Shown piece after piece: positions 17,112 through 27,856 of a stretch of 64,000 nt of DNA (positions are counted from its first letter, which is position 1; each line of letters begins with the position of its first letter). Below the pieces are notes generated by a model. That model made no database searches. It was not told the DNA's origin and saw only the letters and a list, made by a program, of their open reading frames with translations. The stretch is from the NCBI RefSeq assembly GCF_002847445.1, contig NZ_CP025430.1:1674001-1738000 (forward strand), given 5' to 3'. A program made the position numbers and the translations under genes. Origin of the DNA: Paracoccus zhejiangensis (GTDB taxonomy: Bacteria > Pseudomonadota > Alphaproteobacteria > Rhodobacterales > Rhodobacteraceae).

Positions 17112-18992
17112 TCAGCCGAGCCGACGCGCCGCGTTCATCCCCAGCACCCTCGCGCGCTTCCTCGGGTCGTTGTCGAAGAGCGCTGCCAATTGCTCGGTCA
17201 TCGCCCCGCCCAGTTGCTCGACATCGGTGATGGTCACCGCCCGGTCGTAGTAGCGGGTCACGTCATGGCCGATGCCGATGGCCAGCAGTTCCACCTGCTT
17301 CTTCTTCTCGACCATGGCGATCACGTCGCGCAGGTGCTTTTCCAGGTAGTTCGCCGGGTTGACCGACAGGGTCGAATCATCGACCGGCGCGCCATCCGAG
17401 ATCACCATCAGGATCTTGCGCGCCTCGGGACGGCGGGCCAGCCGGCGATGAGCCCATTCCAGCGCCTCGCCGTCAATGTTCTCCTTCAGCAGGCCCTCTT
17501 TCATCATCAGGCCGAGATTCGGCCGCACCCGCCGCCAGGGCGCATCGGCGCCCTTGTAGATGATGTGGCGCAGGTCGTTCAGGCGGCCGGGCTGCGCCGG
17601 GCGACCCTGTTTCAGCCAGTCCTCGCGCGCCTGCCCGCCCTTCCAGGCGCGGGTGGTGAAGCCGAGGATCTCGACCTTCACGCTGATCCGCTCCAGCGTG
17701 CGGGCCATGACATCGGCGCAGATGGCGGCGATCGAGATGGGGCGTCCGCGCATCGAGCCGGAATTGTCGATCAAGAGGGTGACGACGGTATCGCGGAACT
17801 CGGTATCCTTCTCGACCTTGAAACTCAGCGGCGTGGTCGGGTTGGCGACCACGCGGGCCAGACGCCCGGCATCCAGCACGCCCTCTTCCTTGTCGAATTC
17901 CCAGCTGCGGTTCTGTTGCGCCTGCAAGCGGCGCTGCAGCTTGTTCGCCAGCCGCGAGACCGCACCGCGCAGGGGTTCAAGCTGCTTGTCCAGGTAGGCG
18001 CGCAGCCGTTCCAGCTCCGCCGGCTCGGCCAGATCCTCGGCCTTGATCTCCTCGTCCCAGGCCTGGCTGAACACCTTGTAATCGGCGCTGGCCTCGCTGA
18101 CCGGGGGCGGGATGTCGGGCGGGCTTTCCGCCTCGGGCATCTCGGCCTCGTCGGCCAACTCGTCGTCGGACTGGTCATCCATGCTGACCTGCGCCTGACG
18201 CTCGTCCTGCTGCTGTTCCTGGCTGCGCTCGGGAGAGGATTCGGCATCATCGCTGTCATCCTCTTCGCGCGACTGGTTGTCACCCGATTCCTCGTCTTGC
18301 TCGGCATTCTCGTCGGCGTCGTCGTCCTCGGGCTCGTCGGGATCGTCGCCCAGCTGGTCGCCATAGCCGAGATCACTGATGATCCGGCGCGAGAGGCGCG
18401 AGAACGCCGCCTGGTCGGCCAGCGCCGACCGAACGCTTTCCAGCGTCGCGCCCGCCTGCTGCTCGACGAAGGGACGCCAAAGGTCCGCCACGTGATCGGC
18501 CCCCGCCGGCAGCTTGCGCCCGGTGGCGGCTTGGCGGACCAGGTAGCCCGCCGCAACCGACAGCGGCGCATCCGAGGGCGCCTTGATCTGGGCATAGCCC
18601 TTCTTCTCGGCGTCGGCGGCGATCTTGGCGTCGATATTGCTGAGCGCGCCCGGCATCTCGCGCGCGCCAAGCGCCTCGACCCGCGCCGTCTCCAGCGCCT
18701 CGTAAAGCTCGCGCGCCATCGGCCCCGAGGGGGCGAATTTCGCATGGGTGGCCGGGTCGTGATGGCGCAAGCGCATGGCCAGCGCATCCGCCGTGCCCCG
18801 CGCCAGCAGCACCTCGTCGCGCGTCATCCGCCGGCTGACCTGCGGCAGACGCATCTGGTCGCCCGCAACCCCCGAGGGGTCGGCGGTGAAGGTCACGTTC
18901 AGCTCGGCATCATCGGCAAGCGCGCGGGTCGCCTCGGTCAGCGCCTTCTTGAACGGATCGGCGGGGTTGTCGGACTTTTTCATGCCTTCCAT
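17112..18992 (-). CDS. cobT: Cobaltochelatase subunit CobT
   Basis: A 626-residue protein of the aerobic cobalamin pathway. CobT and the AAA+ CobS form the chaperone that drives cobalt insertion by CobN. It shows the CobT N-domain ([20 protein letters not shown]), a long acidic segment (about residues 215-300, rich in D/E), and a C-terminal von Willebrand A domain with the MIDAS motif [13 protein letters not shown] (about 427-440). The ATG at 18992 has AGGG six bases upstream. cobS usually lies next to cobT but is not in this window. Confidence 0.93.
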   Translation of the reverse strand: MEGMKKSDNPADPFKKALTEATRALADDAELNVTFTADPSGVAGDQMRLPQVSRRMTRDEVLLARGTADALAMRLRHHDPATHAKFAPSGPMARELYEALETARVEALGAREMPGALSNIDAKIAADAEKKGYAQIKAPSDAPLSVAAGYLVRQAATGRKLPAGADHVADLWRPFVEQQAGATLESVRSALADQAAFSRLSRRIISDLGYGDQLGDDPDEPEDDDADENAEQDEESGDNQSREEDDSDDAESSPERSQEQQQDERQAQVSMDDQSDDELADEAEMPEAESPPDIPPPVSEASADYKVFSQAWDEEIKAEDLAEPAELERLRAYLDKQLEPLRGAVSRLANKLQRRLQAQQNRSWEFDKEEGVLDAGRLARVVANPTTPLSFKVEKDTEFRDTVVTLLIDNSGSMRGRPISIAAICADVMARTLERISVKVEILGFTTRAWKGGQAREDWLKQGRPAQPGRLNDLRHIIYKGADAPWRRVRPNLGLMMKEGLLKENIDGEALEWAHRRLARRPEARKILMVISDGAPVDDSTLSVNPANYLEKHLRDVIAMVEKKKQVELLAIGIGHDVTRYYDRAVTITDVEQLGGAMTEQLAALFDNDPRKRARVLGMNAARRLG

Positions 18993-19142
18993 AGAGCACC
19001 CTGCGCGGCGCGGAGCAAGGGTCAACGGGGCTCTGTGCGCGGCTGCAGGGGCGGTTGTGCGCGCGACCGGATTGCAGAAACTGAATCCTCGCGCCATGTT
19101 CACCGCGACAGAACGTCACAGCACGAGATCAGGGGACATTCC

Positions 19143-19730
19143 ATGGCCACCAAACCTAAAATCGCCGTTATCATCAGCTCGACCCGCGCCACCCGCTTTG
19201 CCGACAAGCCGGCAAACTGGTTCATGAGCAAGGTCAAGGACAATCCCGATCTGGATTTCGAGCTGCTCGACCTGCGCGATTTCAACCTGCCGTTCTTCGA
19301 CGAGCCGGCCTCGAACCTGTGGATGCCTTCCTCGGATCCCAATGCCGTCGCCTGGCAGAACAAGCTGGCGGAATATGACGGCTATGTCTTCATCGTGGCG
19401 GAATACAACCGCTCGATCACCGGGGCGCTGAAGAACGCGCTGGATCAAGCCTACAAGGAATGGAACCACAAGCCGATGGCGGCGGTGGCCTATGGCGCGA
19501 TGGGCGGTGCCCGCGCGCTGGAACAGCTGCGCCTGATGGCGGTCGAGCTGCAGATGGTGCCGGTGCGCAGCGCCGTGCATATCGGCGGCGGCGATTTCTT
19601 CGCCACCTCGCCGCTCGGTGGCAACCAGCCGATCGAGACCATCGAGGATCACCTGCAAGGCTCGCTCGACGCGACGCTGGCCGATCTGGTGTGGTGGACC
19701 AAGGCGACTGTGGCTGCGCGGGCCGCGTAA
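19143..19730 (+). CDS. NADPH-dependent FMN reductase (flavodoxin-like oxidoreductase)
   Basis: A 195-residue flavodoxin-fold protein with the FMN-phosphate loop IISSTRATRFADKPANWF (about residues 10-27), the family motif EYNRSITGALKNALD (about 82-96) and YGAMGGARALEQLR. NAD(P)H-dependent FMN or quinone/azo reductase is the likely activity; the electron acceptor is unknown. The ATG at 19143 is chosen because homology begins there; upstream open sequence is antisense to cobT. It appears to be a single-gene transcript. Confidence 0.87.
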   Translation: MATKPKIAVIISSTRATRFADKPANWFMSKVKDNPDLDFELLDLRDFNLPFFDEPASNLWMPSSDPNAVAWQNKLAEYDGYVFIVAEYNRSITGALKNALDQAYKEWNHKPMAAVAYGAMGGARALEQLRLMAVELQMVPVRSAVHIGGGDFFATSPLGGNQPIETIEDHLQGSLDATLADLVWWTKATVAARAA

Positions 19731-19841
19731 GAGCGACAGAGGGGCAGCGGCCAAAGCGGTGGCCGTTGCCTGCGCGTAAACAGGGTCAACTATGGTGCCG
19801 GATCACCAAACGGCTGCTCGGCGCTGTGGGTAGAGAAATGT

Positions 19842-19865
19842 GACCGCCCGATTGGGCGGTCTTTT
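19842..19865 (+). terminator. Rho-independent terminator
   Basis: GACCGCCC-GATT-GGGCGGTC followed by TTTT is a perfect 8-base-pair GC-rich hairpin with a U tract on the plus strand. It lies 112 bases after the FMN reductase stop. It may end that transcript or a small RNA made from the intervening DNA. Confidence 0.8.
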
Positions 19866-20011
19866 GCTGGATGATCAGGCCAACCGGCGTCGGCACAAGG
19901 GAGTGGATCGCAGCCCCGGCCTCGACGGACTCGCCACAGAAACCAATACGACAGATTCGCAAAGTCAGGCCCGGCGGCACCGCGTACCTTGCTCCGGGCC
20001 TAACCTTTGCT

Positions 20012-23000
20012 TCACTCCAGCTCGATCAGCAGGTCCTTGGCGTCGATCCCCTGTCCGGCGCTGACATGGACGGCCTTGACCACCCCGTCGCGTTCCGCCG
20101 AGAGGCCGGTTTCCATCTTCATCGCCTCGATGGTCAGCAAGAGATCGCCCTGCTTCACCGCCTGCCCCGCCGCGATGGCGACCGAGGCGACCACGCCCGG
20201 CATCGGCGCGCCGATATGCGAGGGGTTCGCCGGGTCGGCCTTGGGGCGGGCGACGGTCTCGGCCTTCACCAGACGGTTCGGCACGCGGATGTTGCGCGGC
20301 TGGCCGTTCAGCTCGAAGAAGACCTTCACCTCGCCCTTCTCGTCGGTCTCGCTCAGCGCCTGCAACCGGATCTCGAGGATCTTGCCCGGATCGATCTCGG
20401 CGGTGATCTCTTCCCCCGGCTCCATGCCATAGAAGAAGGTGCGCGTCGGCAGGGTGCGGACCGGGCCATAGACACGGTGGCGGCCCATGTAATCCATGAA
20501 CACCTTCGGATACATCAGATAGCCGTTCAGGTCCTCGTCATCGACCTCCTTGCCCTCCAGCTCGTCGCGGACGCGGGCGCGGGTCTGCTCCAGATCGACG
20601 GGCGGCAGATGCGCGCCGGGGCGATCGGTGATCGGAGCCTCGCCCTTCAGCACCTTCTTCTGCAGCGCCTCGGGCCAGCCGCCCGGCGGTTGGCCAAGAT
20701 TGCCGCGCAGCATGTCGACCACGCTATCGGGGAAGGCCACGTCCTTGGCCGGGTCCATAACATCCGCAGGCGTCAGGTTCTGTGCCACCATCATCAGCGC
20801 CATATCGCCCACAACCTTGGACGAGGGCGTGACCTTGACGATATCGCCGAACATCTGGTTCACGTCGGCATAGGTCTGCGCCACCTCGTGCCAGCGATCC
20901 TCCAGCCCCATGCTGCGCGCCTGCGCCTTGAGGTTGGTGAACTGGCCGCCCGGCATCTCGTGCAGATAGACCTCGGAGGCCGGGGCCTGCAGGCCGGATT
21001 CGAAGGCGGTGTAATTCTCGCGCACGCGCTCCCAGTAATTGCTGATCTCGCGGATGGCGGCGATGTCGAGGCCGGTATCGCGCGGGGTGCGCGCCAGCGC
21101 CTCGACCACCGAGCCGAGCGTCGGCTGGCTGGTATTGCCGGACAGCGCATCCATGGCGCAATCGACCGCATCCACCCCGGCCTCGGCGGCGGCAAGGATG
21201 GTCGCGCCGCCCATGCCCGATGTGTCATGAGTGTGGAAGTGGATCGGCAGGCCGACCTCTTCCTTCAGCGTCCGCACCAGCTTGGCGGCGGCGGTGGGCT
21301 TCAAGAGGCCTGCCATGTCCTTCAGGCCCAGCACATGCGCCCCGGCCTCGCGCAGCGATTTCGCCGTCTCGACGTAGTATTTCAGGTCATACTTGGCCCG
21401 GTCGGGATCGTTGATATCGCCGGTATAGCAGACCGTACCCTCGCAGATTTTTCCGCTCTCGACCACGGCATCCATGGCGACGCGCATGTTCTCGACCCAG
21501 TTCAGGCTGTCGAAGACGCGGAACACGTCGATCCCGGTGGTCGCCGCCTGCTTCACGAAGGCCTGCACCACGTTGTCGGGATAGTTGGTGTAACCCACGC
21601 CATTGCTGGCGCGCAACAGCATCTGGGTCATCAGGTTGGGCATGGCCTTGCGGATGTCGCGCAGCCGCTGCCACGGGCATTCCTGCAGGAAGCGATAGGC
21701 CACGTCGAAGGTCGCCCCGCCCCAGCATTCGACGCTGAAAAGCTGAGGCAGGTTCGCCGCATAGCTGGGCGCGACCCGGATCATGTCGATCGAGCGCATC
21801 CGCGTCGCCAGAAGCGACTGGTGCCCGTCGCGCATGGCCGTGTCGGTGATCAGCAGGCGCTGCTGCGCGGCCATCCAGTCGGCCACCGCCTGCGCGCCGT
21901 TTTCCTCGAGCAATTGCCGCGTGCCGGGGGCCGGATCGGCCTTGGCGGCGGGCGGCACGGGGATGCGCGCCTCGGCCGGGGGCAGCGGGCGGCCGGCGGT
22001 CTCGGGATGCCCGTTGACCGAAATGTCGGCGATATAGGTCAGGATCTTGGTCGCCCGGTCACGGCGCTTGCGGAAGGTGAACAGGTCCTGCGTGGTGTCG
22101 ATGAACTTGGTGGTATAGCTGTCATCAAGGAAGGTCGGATGCTTCAAGAGGTTGATGACGAACTCGATATTCGTCGCCACTCCGCGCACGCGGAACTCGC
22201 GCAAGGCCCGGTCCATCCGCGCGATGGCCTTTTCCGGCGTCTGCGCATGGGCGGTGACCTTGACCAAGAGCGAATCGTAGAAACGGGTGATGACGCCGCC
22301 CGAATAGGCGGTGCCGCCATCCAGCCGGATGCCGTTGCCGGTTGCGCTGCGATACGCGGTGATCCGGCCGTAATCGGGGATGAAGTTGTTCAGTGGGTCT
22401 TCGGTCGTCACCCGGCATTGCAGCGCATGGCCGTTCAGCCGCACCTCGTCCTGGCTCGGCACGCCGGTCGCCTCGGCCAGAGTGGCACCCTCGGCGATCA
22501 TGATCTGCGATTGCACGATGTCGATGCCGGTGACTTCCTCGGTCACCGTATGCTCGACCTGGACGCGCGGGTTCACCTCGATGAAGTAGAACTGCTGGCT
22601 GTCCATATCCATCAGGAACTCGACAGTGCCGGCGTTCTGATAGCCGACGGCGCGACCGATCTTCAGCGCCAGCTCGCAGACCTCGGCCCGCTGTTCGGCG
22701 GTCAGATAGGGCGCGGGCGCGCGCTCGACGACCTTCTGGTTGCGGCGCTGCACGGTGCAGTCGCGTTCGTAGAGGTGATAGAGCCCGCCATGGGTATCGC
22801 CCAGAAGCTGCACCTCGACATGGCGCGCCCGCAGGATCATCTTTTCCAGATAGCCCTCGCCATTGCCAAAGGCGGCCTCGGCCTCGCGCCGGCCCTCGCG
22901 GACCTTTTCCACCAGCTCCTCAGGGCCGTTGATCGGTCGCATCCCGCGACCGCCGCCGCCCCACGACGCTTTCAGCATCAGCGGATAGCCGATCTCGGCG

Positions 23001-23446
23001 GCTTCAAGCTTGATCGCATCGAAATCATCGCCCAGCACCTCGGTCGCCGGGATCACCGGCACGCCGGCGGCAATCGCCACGCGCCGGGCGCTGGCCTTGT
23101 CGCCAAGGGCGCGCATGGTCTCCGATTTGGGGCCGATGAAGGTGATGCCGGCCTTGGCACAGGCATCGACGAAATCGGGGTTCTCGGACAGAAGCCCATA
23201 GCCCGGGTGGATCGCGTCGGCGCCGCTTTCGCGGGCGACCCGGATGATCTCGGGGATGGACAGATAGGCCGCGACCGGGCCCAGCCCCTCGCCAATCCGG
23301 TAAGCCTCATCGGCCTTGAAGCGGTGCAGGCCCAGCTTGTCCTCTTCGGCGAAGACGGCGACGGTCTTCTTGCCCAGCTCGTTCGCGGCGCGCATGACGC
23401 GGATGGCAATCTCGCCACGGTTGGCAACAAGGATCTTGTTGAACAT
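20012..23446 (-). CDS. pyc: Pyruvate carboxylase
   Basis: A 1144-residue biotin enzyme that carboxylates pyruvate to oxaloacetate, the main anaplerotic step. Domains in order: biotin carboxylase (about residues 1-450, KILVANRGEIAIRVMRAANE, ATP-binding KASWGGGGRGMR), carboxyltransferase (about 525-830, ECWGGATFDVAYRF), the allosteric/tetramerisation region, and the biotinyl carrier domain with EAMKMET near the C-terminus (biotin on Lys about 1110). Single-chain length and layout are complete. It is flanked by unrelated genes. Confidence 0.97.
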   Translation of the reverse strand: MFNKILVANRGEIAIRVMRAANELGKKTVAVFAEEDKLGLHRFKADEAYRIGEGLGPVAAYLSIPEIIRVARESGADAIHPGYGLLSENPDFVDACAKAGITFIGPKSETMRALGDKASARRVAIAAGVPVIPATEVLGDDFDAIKLEAAEIGYPLMLKASWGGGGRGMRPINGPEELVEKVREGRREAEAAFGNGEGYLEKMILRARHVEVQLLGDTHGGLYHLYERDCTVQRRNQKVVERAPAPYLTAEQRAEVCELALKIGRAVGYQNAGTVEFLMDMDSQQFYFIEVNPRVQVEHTVTEEVTGIDIVQSQIMIAEGATLAEATGVPSQDEVRLNGHALQCRVTTEDPLNNFIPDYGRITAYRSATGNGIRLDGGTAYSGGVITRFYDSLLVKVTAHAQTPEKAIARMDRALREFRVRGVATNIEFVINLLKHPTFLDDSYTTKFIDTTQDLFTFRKRRDRATKILTYIADISVNGHPETAGRPLPPAEARIPVPPAAKADPAPGTRQLLEENGAQAVADWMAAQQRLLITDTAMRDGHQSLLATRMRSIDMIRVAPSYAANLPQLFSVECWGGATFDVAYRFLQECPWQRLRDIRKAMPNLMTQMLLRASNGVGYTNYPDNVVQAFVKQAATTGIDVFRVFDSLNWVENMRVAMDAVVESGKICEGTVCYTGDINDPDRAKYDLKYYVETAKSLREAGAHVLGLKDMAGLLKPTAAAKLVRTLKEEVGLPIHFHTHDTSGMGGATILAAAEAGVDAVDCAMDALSGNTSQPTLGSVVEALARTPRDTGLDIAAIREISNYWERVRENYTAFESGLQAPASEVYLHEMPGGQFTNLKAQARSMGLEDRWHEVAQTYADVNQMFGDIVKVTPSSKVVGDMALMMVAQNLTPADVMDPAKDVAFPDSVVDMLRGNLGQPPGGWPEALQKKVLKGEAPITDRPGAHLPPVDLEQTRARVRDELEGKEVDDEDLNGYLMYPKVFMDYMGRHRVYGPVRTLPTRTFFYGMEPGEEITAEIDPGKILEIRLQALSETDEKGEVKVFFELNGQPRNIRVPNRLVKAETVARPKADPANPSHIGAPMPGVVASVAIAAGQAVKQGDLLLTIEAMKMETGLSAERDGVVKAVHVSAGQGIDAKDLLIELE

Positions 23447-23635
23447 GCCGGTCCCCCTTCTGAAGTTCGCGGCATCCTAGCGATGCTGCAACGCAGCGCA
23501 AGCTTTCACCGGGCATCCGCGACGGATAATCGCAACGCAGATACCCGCCAGCGGCGGTGCGGCGCAAGAAAAGAAAACCATCTCGTTCGGCAGCGGAAGA
23601 TTGTTTCCCGACAGATGCGGGGCGCGGCCAACCGG

Positions 23636-23986
23636 CTAGTTCGCCGCCCCGTTCACATGCTGCGAGTCGAGCGCGCGGGCATCCACCCCGTCGAGGCAAT
23701 TGACATTCACCGCCACCATCTTCGCCCCGTCCTTCTCGCCAAAGGCAAAAGGCTGGATGCCGCAGACCGGGCAGAAGCGATGCGAGATCGCCTCCTTGTT
23801 GAAGCGGTATTCGGTCGTCGTCCCGTCGCTGGTCAGCTTGAAATCACCCGCCGGGGTGAATGTCAGGACCGAGCCCAGCCTGCGGCAGCGCGAGCAGTTG
23901 CAGGTGACCGTGCGGTCAAGATCCAGATCGGCCTCGAAAGCCACCGCGCCGCATTGGCAACTGCCGGAATAATGCTGTTTCGCCAT
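23636..23986 (-). CDS. GFA family (glutathione-dependent formaldehyde-activating enzyme-like) protein
   Basis: A 116-residue zinc protein with the GFA/Mss4-like motifs GSCQCGAVAFE (residues 8-18), CNCSRCRRLGS and RFCPVCGIQPF, which supply the cysteine ligands of two zinc sites. The family was named after an enzyme that adds formaldehyde to glutathione, but most short members like this one have no tested activity. The ATG at 23986 has a strong GGAGGA site upstream. It appears monocistronic, and the start region faces uvrA divergently. Confidence 0.85.
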   Translation of the reverse strand: MAKQHYSGSCQCGAVAFEADLDLDRTVTCNCSRCRRLGSVLTFTPAGDFKLTSDGTTTEYRFNKEAISHRFCPVCGIQPFAFGEKDGAKMVAVNVNCLDGVDARALDSQHVNGAAN

Positions 23987-24123
23987 TGTCGTTCCTCCTG
24001 TCGTGCAAAGGCTGCCCCGTTCGGGAAACCGGGTCAACGGCTCTCCTGCGTGCCGGCACATCCCCGCGGCGGCGCCCTGCCCGCGCTCGTCGCCGGGCGC
24101 GTTCCCGCCGCAAATGATGTTTT

Positions 24124-24138
24124 GTTCTTGCTATGTTC
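24124..24138 (+). promoter_or_regulatory. LexA SOS box of uvrA
   Basis: GTTC-TTGCTAT-GTTC matches the direct-repeat GTTC-N7-GTTC operator bound by LexA in alphaproteobacteria. It lies 66 bases before the chosen uvrA start (24205) and 39 before an alternative ATG at 24178. Its place ahead of a classical SOS gene supports DNA-damage control; binding is inferred from the consensus. Confidence 0.8.
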
Positions 24139-24204
24139 CGCGTTTCATGTTGCCTTTTGGTCCGGGGTGACTATGTGATGCGCTTGGTCGATTGGGGCAC
24201 GCCT

Positions 24205-27063
24205 ATGGAACAGAAGTTCATCGAAGTGCGCGGCGCGCGCGAGCATAACCTGAAGGGCGTGGATATGGACATTCCGCGCGATCAGCTGGTGGTGATCACC
24301 GGCCTGTCGGGTTCGGGCAAGTCCAGCCTCGCCTTTGACACGGTCTATGCCGAGGGCCAGCGCCGCTATGTCGAAAGCCTGTCGGCCTATGCGCGGCAGT
24401 TCCTCGACATGATGGGCAAGCCGGATGTGGACCATATCAGCGGTCTCAGCCCGGCCATTTCCATCGAGCAGAAGACCACCTCGAAGAACCCCCGCTCGAC
24501 CGTCGGCACCGTCACCGAGATCTATGACTACCTGCGGCTGCTCTTCGCCCGCGCCGGCACGCCCTATTCGCCGGCGACCGGGTTGCCGATCGAGGCGCAG
24601 CAGGTGCAGGACATGGTTGACCGGATCATGGGCATGGAAGAGGGCAGCCGGGCCTATCTGCTGGCCCCGATCGTCCGCGACCGCAAGGGCGAGTACAAGA
24701 AGGAATTTCTGGAGCTCAGGAAGCAGGGCTTCCAGCGGGTCAAGGTAGATGGCCAGTTTTACGAACTGGACGAGCCGCCGGTGCTGGACAAGAAATTCCG
24801 CCATGACATCGACGTGGTCGTCGACCGCATCGTCGTGCGCGAGGGGCTGGAGACGCGGCTGGCCGACAGTCTGCGCACCGCGCTGGATCTGGCCGACGGC
24901 ATCGCCGTGCTGGAGACGGCCCCGGCCGAGGGTGATCCCGAGCGCATCACCTTCAGCGAGAATTTCGCCTGCCCGGTTTCGGGCTTCACCATCCCCGAGA
25001 TCGAGCCGCGGCTGTTCTCGTTCAACGCGCCTTTCGGCGCCTGCCCGGTCTGCGACGGGTTGGGAGTCGAGCTGTTCTTTGACGAACGCCTGATCGTTCC
25101 TGACAGCGCCCTGTCGGTCGCCAAGGGCGCCATCGCGCCCTGGGCCAAGTCGAAATCCGCCTATCTGACCCAGACCATCAACGCGCTGGCCAGTCATTAT
25201 GGCTTCGACAAGAAGACCCCGTGGAAGGATCTGCCGGAAACCGCGCAGAAACTGTTCCTCTATGGCTCGGGCAAGGAACAGATCAAGTTCCGCTTCGACG
25301 ATGCCGGCCGCGTCTACGAGGTCACCCGCGTCTTCGAGGGCGTGATCCCGAACATGGAGCGCCGTCTGCGCGAATCCGACAGCGCCTGGGTGCGCGAGGA
25401 ATTCGAGCGCTACCAGAACAACCGCCCCTGCGGCGCCTGCCACGGCTATCGCCTGAAGCCCGAGGCGCTGGCGGTCAAGATCGCCGGAACCCATATCGGC
25501 GAGGTGGTGCGACTGTCGATCCGCGAGGCGCTGGACTGGGTCGAGAAGGCGCCCGCCAGCCTCAGCAATCAGAAGAACGAGATCGCCCGTGCGATCCTGA
25601 AGGAGATCCGCGAACGGCTGGGTTTCCTGGTGAATGTCGGCCTCGATTACCTGACCATGTCGCGCGCCGCCGGAACGCTGTCGGGCGGCGAAAGCCAACG
25701 GATTCGCTTGGCCAGCCAGATCGGCTCGGGCCTGACCGGGGTGCTTTATGTGCTGGATGAACCGTCGATCGGTCTGCACCAGCGTGACAATGACCGGCTG
25801 CTCAAAACGCTGATGAACCTGCGCGATCAGGGCAATTCGGTGCTGGTGGTGGAACATGACGAGGATGCCATCCGCCATGCCGATTACGTCTTCGACATGG
25901 GTCCGGGCGCGGGCGTCCATGGCGGCACCGTCGTCGCCAAGGGCACGCCCGAGGAGATCGCCGCCGACCCAGCCAGCCTGACCGGGCAATACCTGTCGGG
26001 CACGCGCGAGATCGCGGTGCCCTCGGAGCGCCGCAAGGGCAAGGGCAAATCCGTGACCGTGGTCGGCGCCACCGGCAACAACCTCAAGGACGTGACCGCC
26101 GAATTCCCGCTGGGGAAATTCGTGGCCGTGACCGGCGTTTCGGGCGGCGGCAAGTCGACCCTGACTATCGAGACGCTGTTCAAGACCGCCTCGATGCGGC
26201 TCAATGGCGCGCGCCAGACCCCGGCTCCCTGCGAGACGATCAAGGGACTGGAACAGCTGGACAAGGTCATCGACATCGACCAACGCCCGATCGGCCGCAC
26301 GCCGCGCTCGAACCCCGCCACCTATACCGGCGCCTTCACGCCCATCCGCGACTGGTTCGCCGGTCTGCCCGAGGCCAAGGCCCGCGGCTACAAGCCCGGC
26401 CGCTTCAGCTTCAACGTCAAGGGTGGCCGCTGCGAGGCCTGTCAGGGTGATGGCGTCATCAAGATCGAGATGCATTTCCTGCCCGATGTCTACGTCACTT
26501 GCGAGACCTGCAAGGGCAAGCGCTACAACCGCGAGACGCTGGAAATTCGTTTCAAGGGCAAGAGCATAGCCGACGTTCTTGACATGACGGTTGAGGATGC
26601 CCAGCAGTTCTTCGCCGCCGTACCCTCGATCCGCGAAAAGATGGACGCGCTGATGCAGGTCGGGCTTGGCTATGTGAAGGTCGGCCAGCAGGCGACGACG
26701 CTGTCAGGCGGCGAGGCGCAGCGGGTGAAGCTGTCGAAGGAGCTCAGCCGCCGGTCCACCGGCAAGACGCTCTATATCCTCGACGAGCCGACCACCGGGT
26801 TGCATTTCGAGGATGTGCGCAAACTGCTCGAGGTGCTGCATCACCTCGTCGACGAGGGCAATACGGTGATCGTCATCGAGCATAACCTTGACGTCATCAA
26901 GACCGCCGACTGGATCATCGATATCGGACCCGAGGGCGGCGATGGCGGCGGGCAGATCGTCGCCACCGGCACGCCCGAAGACGTGGCCGGGATCGAGGCC
27001 AGCCATACCGGCCGCTATCTCGGCCCGATGCTGCGCCCGGCGCGGATCAAGGCCGCCGAGTGA
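24205..27063 (+). CDS. uvrA: Excinuclease ABC subunit UvrA
   Basis: A 952-residue DNA-damage recognition ATPase of nucleotide excision repair. It has two ABC modules: Walker A motifs GLSGSGKSS (about residues 34-42) and GVSGGGKST, and signatures [18 protein letters not shown] and [18 protein letters not shown]. The zinc modules are CPVCDG, CGACHG and CEACQG...CETCKG. Length is normal (E. coli 940). The ATG at 24205 ([15 protein letters not shown]) is where homology starts; ATG 24178 is an alternative. Likely induced through the upstream LexA box. Confidence 0.97.
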   Translation: MEQKFIEVRGAREHNLKGVDMDIPRDQLVVITGLSGSGKSSLAFDTVYAEGQRRYVESLSAYARQFLDMMGKPDVDHISGLSPAISIEQKTTSKNPRSTVGTVTEIYDYLRLLFARAGTPYSPATGLPIEAQQVQDMVDRIMGMEEGSRAYLLAPIVRDRKGEYKKEFLELRKQGFQRVKVDGQFYELDEPPVLDKKFRHDIDVVVDRIVVREGLETRLADSLRTALDLADGIAVLETAPAEGDPERITFSENFACPVSGFTIPEIEPRLFSFNAPFGACPVCDGLGVELFFDERLIVPDSALSVAKGAIAPWAKSKSAYLTQTINALASHYGFDKKTPWKDLPETAQKLFLYGSGKEQIKFRFDDAGRVYEVTRVFEGVIPNMERRLRESDSAWVREEFERYQNNRPCGACHGYRLKPEALAVKIAGTHIGEVVRLSIREALDWVEKAPASLSNQKNEIARAILKEIRERLGFLVNVGLDYLTMSRAAGTLSGGESQRIRLASQIGSGLTGVLYVLDEPSIGLHQRDNDRLLKTLMNLRDQGNSVLVVEHDEDAIRHADYVFDMGPGAGVHGGTVVAKGTPEEIAADPASLTGQYLSGTREIAVPSERRKGKGKSVTVVGATGNNLKDVTAEFPLGKFVAVTGVSGGGKSTLTIETLFKTASMRLNGARQTPAPCETIKGLEQLDKVIDIDQRPIGRTPRSNPATYTGAFTPIRDWFAGLPEAKARGYKPGRFSFNVKGGRCEACQGDGVIKIEMHFLPDVYVTCETCKGKRYNRETLEIRFKGKSIADVLDMTVEDAQQFFAAVPSIREKMDALMQVGLGYVKVGQQATTLSGGEAQRVKLSKELSRRSTGKTLYILDEPTTGLHFEDVRKLLEVLHHLVDEGNTVIVIEHNLDVIKTADWIIDIGPEGGDGGGQIVATGTPEDVAGIEASHTGRYLGPMLRPARIKAAE

Positions 27064-27431
27064 TCGCTGTTGGCTGGCAGAAGGCCGAGGGCGCGCTGGT
27101 CGCGCTGGCCGGTCTGGGCATCGCCCTTGCGGTGCAGCCCGGCTGGCCCTGGTGGCTCTGGCCGCTGATCCTGCTGGCGCCCGATCTGGCAATCACAGGC
27201 TATCTGGCCGGGCCGCGTCTCGGCGCGGCGCTGTATAACGCCGCGCATCTCTACGGGCTTGCACTGATGCTGGCGGTGCTGGGCGTGGTCTCGGGCCTGC
27301 CGATTCTCATTGCCATCGGCGGGCTATGGCTGGCGCATATCGGCTTCGACCGGGCACTTGGCTATGGGCTGAAATCACCCGAGGGGTTTCGCATCACCCA
27401 TCTGGGCCGGATCGGGCGCGGCGAGGGCTAG
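27060..27431 (+). CDS. DUF4260 family membrane protein
   Basis: A 123-residue, very hydrophobic protein with about four membrane segments, the DUF4260 core [31 protein letters not shown] and the conserved end [13 protein letters not shown]. The function of the family is unknown. Its GTG start overlaps the uvrA stop (GTGA), so it is co-transcribed with uvrA and may share SOS induction. Its stop overlaps the stop of the convergent gene. Confidence 0.85.
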   Translation: MIAVGWQKAEGALVALAGLGIALAVQPGWPWWLWPLILLAPDLAITGYLAGPRLGAALYNAAHLYGLALMLAVLGVVSGLPILIAIGGLWLAHIGFDRALGYGLKSPEGFRITHLGRIGRGEG

Positions 27432-27856
27432 CCGCCGGGCTGGTATTGCGACCTGGGCAGGTTCATCACCATGCAGCCCCGCTCGTCGAACCCGGCCTGC
27501 CCCGCATAGCGCGGGCGGTTCGGATCTTCCGGCGCAAGTTCGAAACTGGCGCAAAGCCGCAGGTTCTCGTCATCGATCTGCTCGACCACATAGGCCTGCC
27601 CGGTGGCCGGGTCCGACAGGCGCGGGGTGGACGGACAGGCGGCGGTGCTCTCGATCATCGGCGACAGCACCCTGCGCTCGCGCGCGAGGCAATCCAGCTG
27701 CGCCTGAAGCGACCACAGATCGCTGCGCCGCATGTCGTCGCGGCGTTCCGCCCGGCCCTGCCCCGGCCCGCCGGCGATCAGGAAGCCGCCGACGATCGCC
27801 GCCACGCCAAGCGCGGTGATGGCATGGGTCGCCCAGCCCTTGCTCAGCCCTCTCAT
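27428..27856 (-). CDS. Hypothetical membrane-anchored protein
   Basis: A 142-residue protein with one N-terminal membrane segment (AITALGVAAIVGGFLIAGG, about residues 12-30) and a soluble, probably periplasmic, domain. That domain holds four cysteines (LDCLARER, TAACPSTPRL, RLCASFEL, RGCMVMNLP) that could form two disulfides. I recognise no family. It overlaps the preceding gene by 4 bases (ATGA) and so is co-translated with it. Confidence 0.7.
   Translation of the reverse strand: MRGLSKGWATHAITALGVAAIVGGFLIAGGPGQGRAERRDDMRRSDLWSLQAQLDCLARERRVLSPMIESTAACPSTPRLSDPATGQAYVVEQIDDENLRLCASFELAPEDPNRPRYAGQAGFDERGCMVMNLPRSQYQPGG

Noticed and set aside
19871..24178. A 1435-codon open frame on the plus strand opposite pyruvate carboxylase
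   Set aside because: It mirrors the pyc gene; the composition is that of an antisense shadow and there is no start signal.
24145..26475. A 776-codon minus-strand frame opposite uvrA
   Set aside because: UvrA is recognisable along its whole length on the plus strand, so this is a shadow.
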